Notes under the pieces: generated by a model
What the model was told of the DNA's origin: nothing
What the model saw: only the letters and a program-made list of their open reading frames with translations
The model's database searches: none
Part shown: positions 63,702-64,000 of the stretch, piece by piece
Layout: every line of letters starts with the position of its first letter
Numbering within the stretch: the first letter of the stretch is position 1
Translations under genes and position numbers: made by a program
NCBI RefSeq assembly: GCF_028550435.1
Contig: NZ_JAQQKV010000001.1
Coordinates: forward strand, 1,798,001-1,862,000
Direction of reading: 5' to 3'
Source: Asticcacaulis machinosus
GTDB taxonomy: Bacteria > Pseudomonadota > Alphaproteobacteria > Caulobacterales > Caulobacteraceae
DNA: 64,000 bases

Positions 63702-64000
63702 TTATCGCCTAAGCTGTTCCCTAAAATCGGCTTCCCCCTCGCCCAGCTTTGGCGACGGCCCATCGGCCACCATGCGCGCGCCATTAATCACGATGGGCGA
63801 GGCCACGCCGGATACCGCCCCCAGTTCCAGACGCATACCGCGGTGGATGACCTGCAGATCGTTAAACACATCACTTATGCGGTTGATGGGTCCTGCCGGC
63901 ACACCGGCGGCTTCGAGCTTCGCCAGAAGTTCTGAGCGCGTGTGCATCATCATGAAGGGGGTAAGTGCCGCCTCAAGCTGCACCCGCGACGCTACCCGAC
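63702..64000 (-). CDS. family-III (CaiB/BaiF) CoA-transferase, C-terminal part
   Basis: Partial gene: only the last 98 codons or so are in the window and the frame stays open to the right edge. The segment MHTRSELLAKLEAAGVPAGP followed by INRISDVFNDLQVIHRGM is diagnostic of the C-terminal part of CaiB/BaiF acyl-CoA transferases, which exchange CoA between carboxylic acids. It precedes the dicarboxylate symporter on the same strand by 61 bp, so the two might be linked in organic-acid use. Confidence 0.85.
   Translation of the reverse strand, partial: RVASRVQLEAALTPFMMMHTRSELLAKLEAAGVPAGPINRISDVFNDLQVIHRGMRLELGAVSGVASPIVINGARMVADGPSPKLGEGEADFREQLRR

Overview
The window looks like chromosomal DNA of a Caulobacteraceae alphaproteobacterium, probably close to Asticcacaulis, Caulobacter or Brevundimonas. 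This rests on GC-rich coding sequence, the tsaD/gpsA-divergent-hemC-hemD-mitofilin-hemY block, a fabA-fabB-fabI operon, a Caulobacter/Xanthomonas-type TonB receptor next to tryptophan-halogenase-like flavoproteins, and palindromic intergenic repeats. The assignment is inference from content; no 16S gene is present.

Layout. Positions 1-5451 hold an amine/omega-amino-acid catabolic locus: a partial class-III aminotransferase, two aldehyde dehydrogenases, a GntR/FCD regulator and a divergent beta-alanine:pyruvate-type aminotransferase. Two copies of a TGTGATCACAATT operator lie in its two promoter regions. Positions 5631-26601 are core genome: MFS transporter, dapE, truA, fmt, def, rmuC, a queuosine-precursor-type transporter, a zincin, the fabABI operon, an SH3 protein, a 2-hydroxyacid dehydrogenase, a PfkB kinase, an ATP-grasp protein, gpsA, tsaD and the hem cluster. 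Palindromic repeats of two related families sit between four of the convergent gene pairs. A tRNA-Thr(CGU) at 26715-26790, followed by an IS3 transposase remnant, separates this core from an accessory region.

Positions 27116-62257 are a plant cell-wall glycan utilisation region. On the minus strand a TonB receptor leads two flavin-dependent halogenase-like proteins, a GH43 lipoprotein and a GH5 lipoprotein with a poly-serine linker. A GntR/FCD regulator is nearby. A histidine kinase, a degenerate NtrC-like regulator and an FtsX-type ABC exporter form a separate overlapping operon. On the plus strand a GH39, GH43, GH105 and DUF2264 operon follows; three of these four enzymes have twin-arginine signals. 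GH2, a broken GH42 and GH115 lie further right. The enzyme set suggests glucuronoarabinoxylan and perhaps arabinogalactan or pectin side chains. Between DUF2264 and GH2 a molybdenum-hydroxylase cassette (PaoABC-like plus a CMD-family protein and a cupin) appears to have replaced part of the locus: a 189-bp palindromic element lies on its left and the 3' end of an otherwise missing GH43 gene on its right.

The right end has a dicarboxylate/amino-acid symporter and a partial family-III CoA-transferase.

Most interesting unannotated signals: a candidate small RNA (about 36816-36929) with its own promoter, a CU-rich loop and an intrinsic terminator; a TonB-receptor promoter overlapped by two different palindromic operators; a regulator that keeps the NtrC architecture but lacks GAFTGA; and the scarred insertion site of the molybdenum-hydroxylase cassette.
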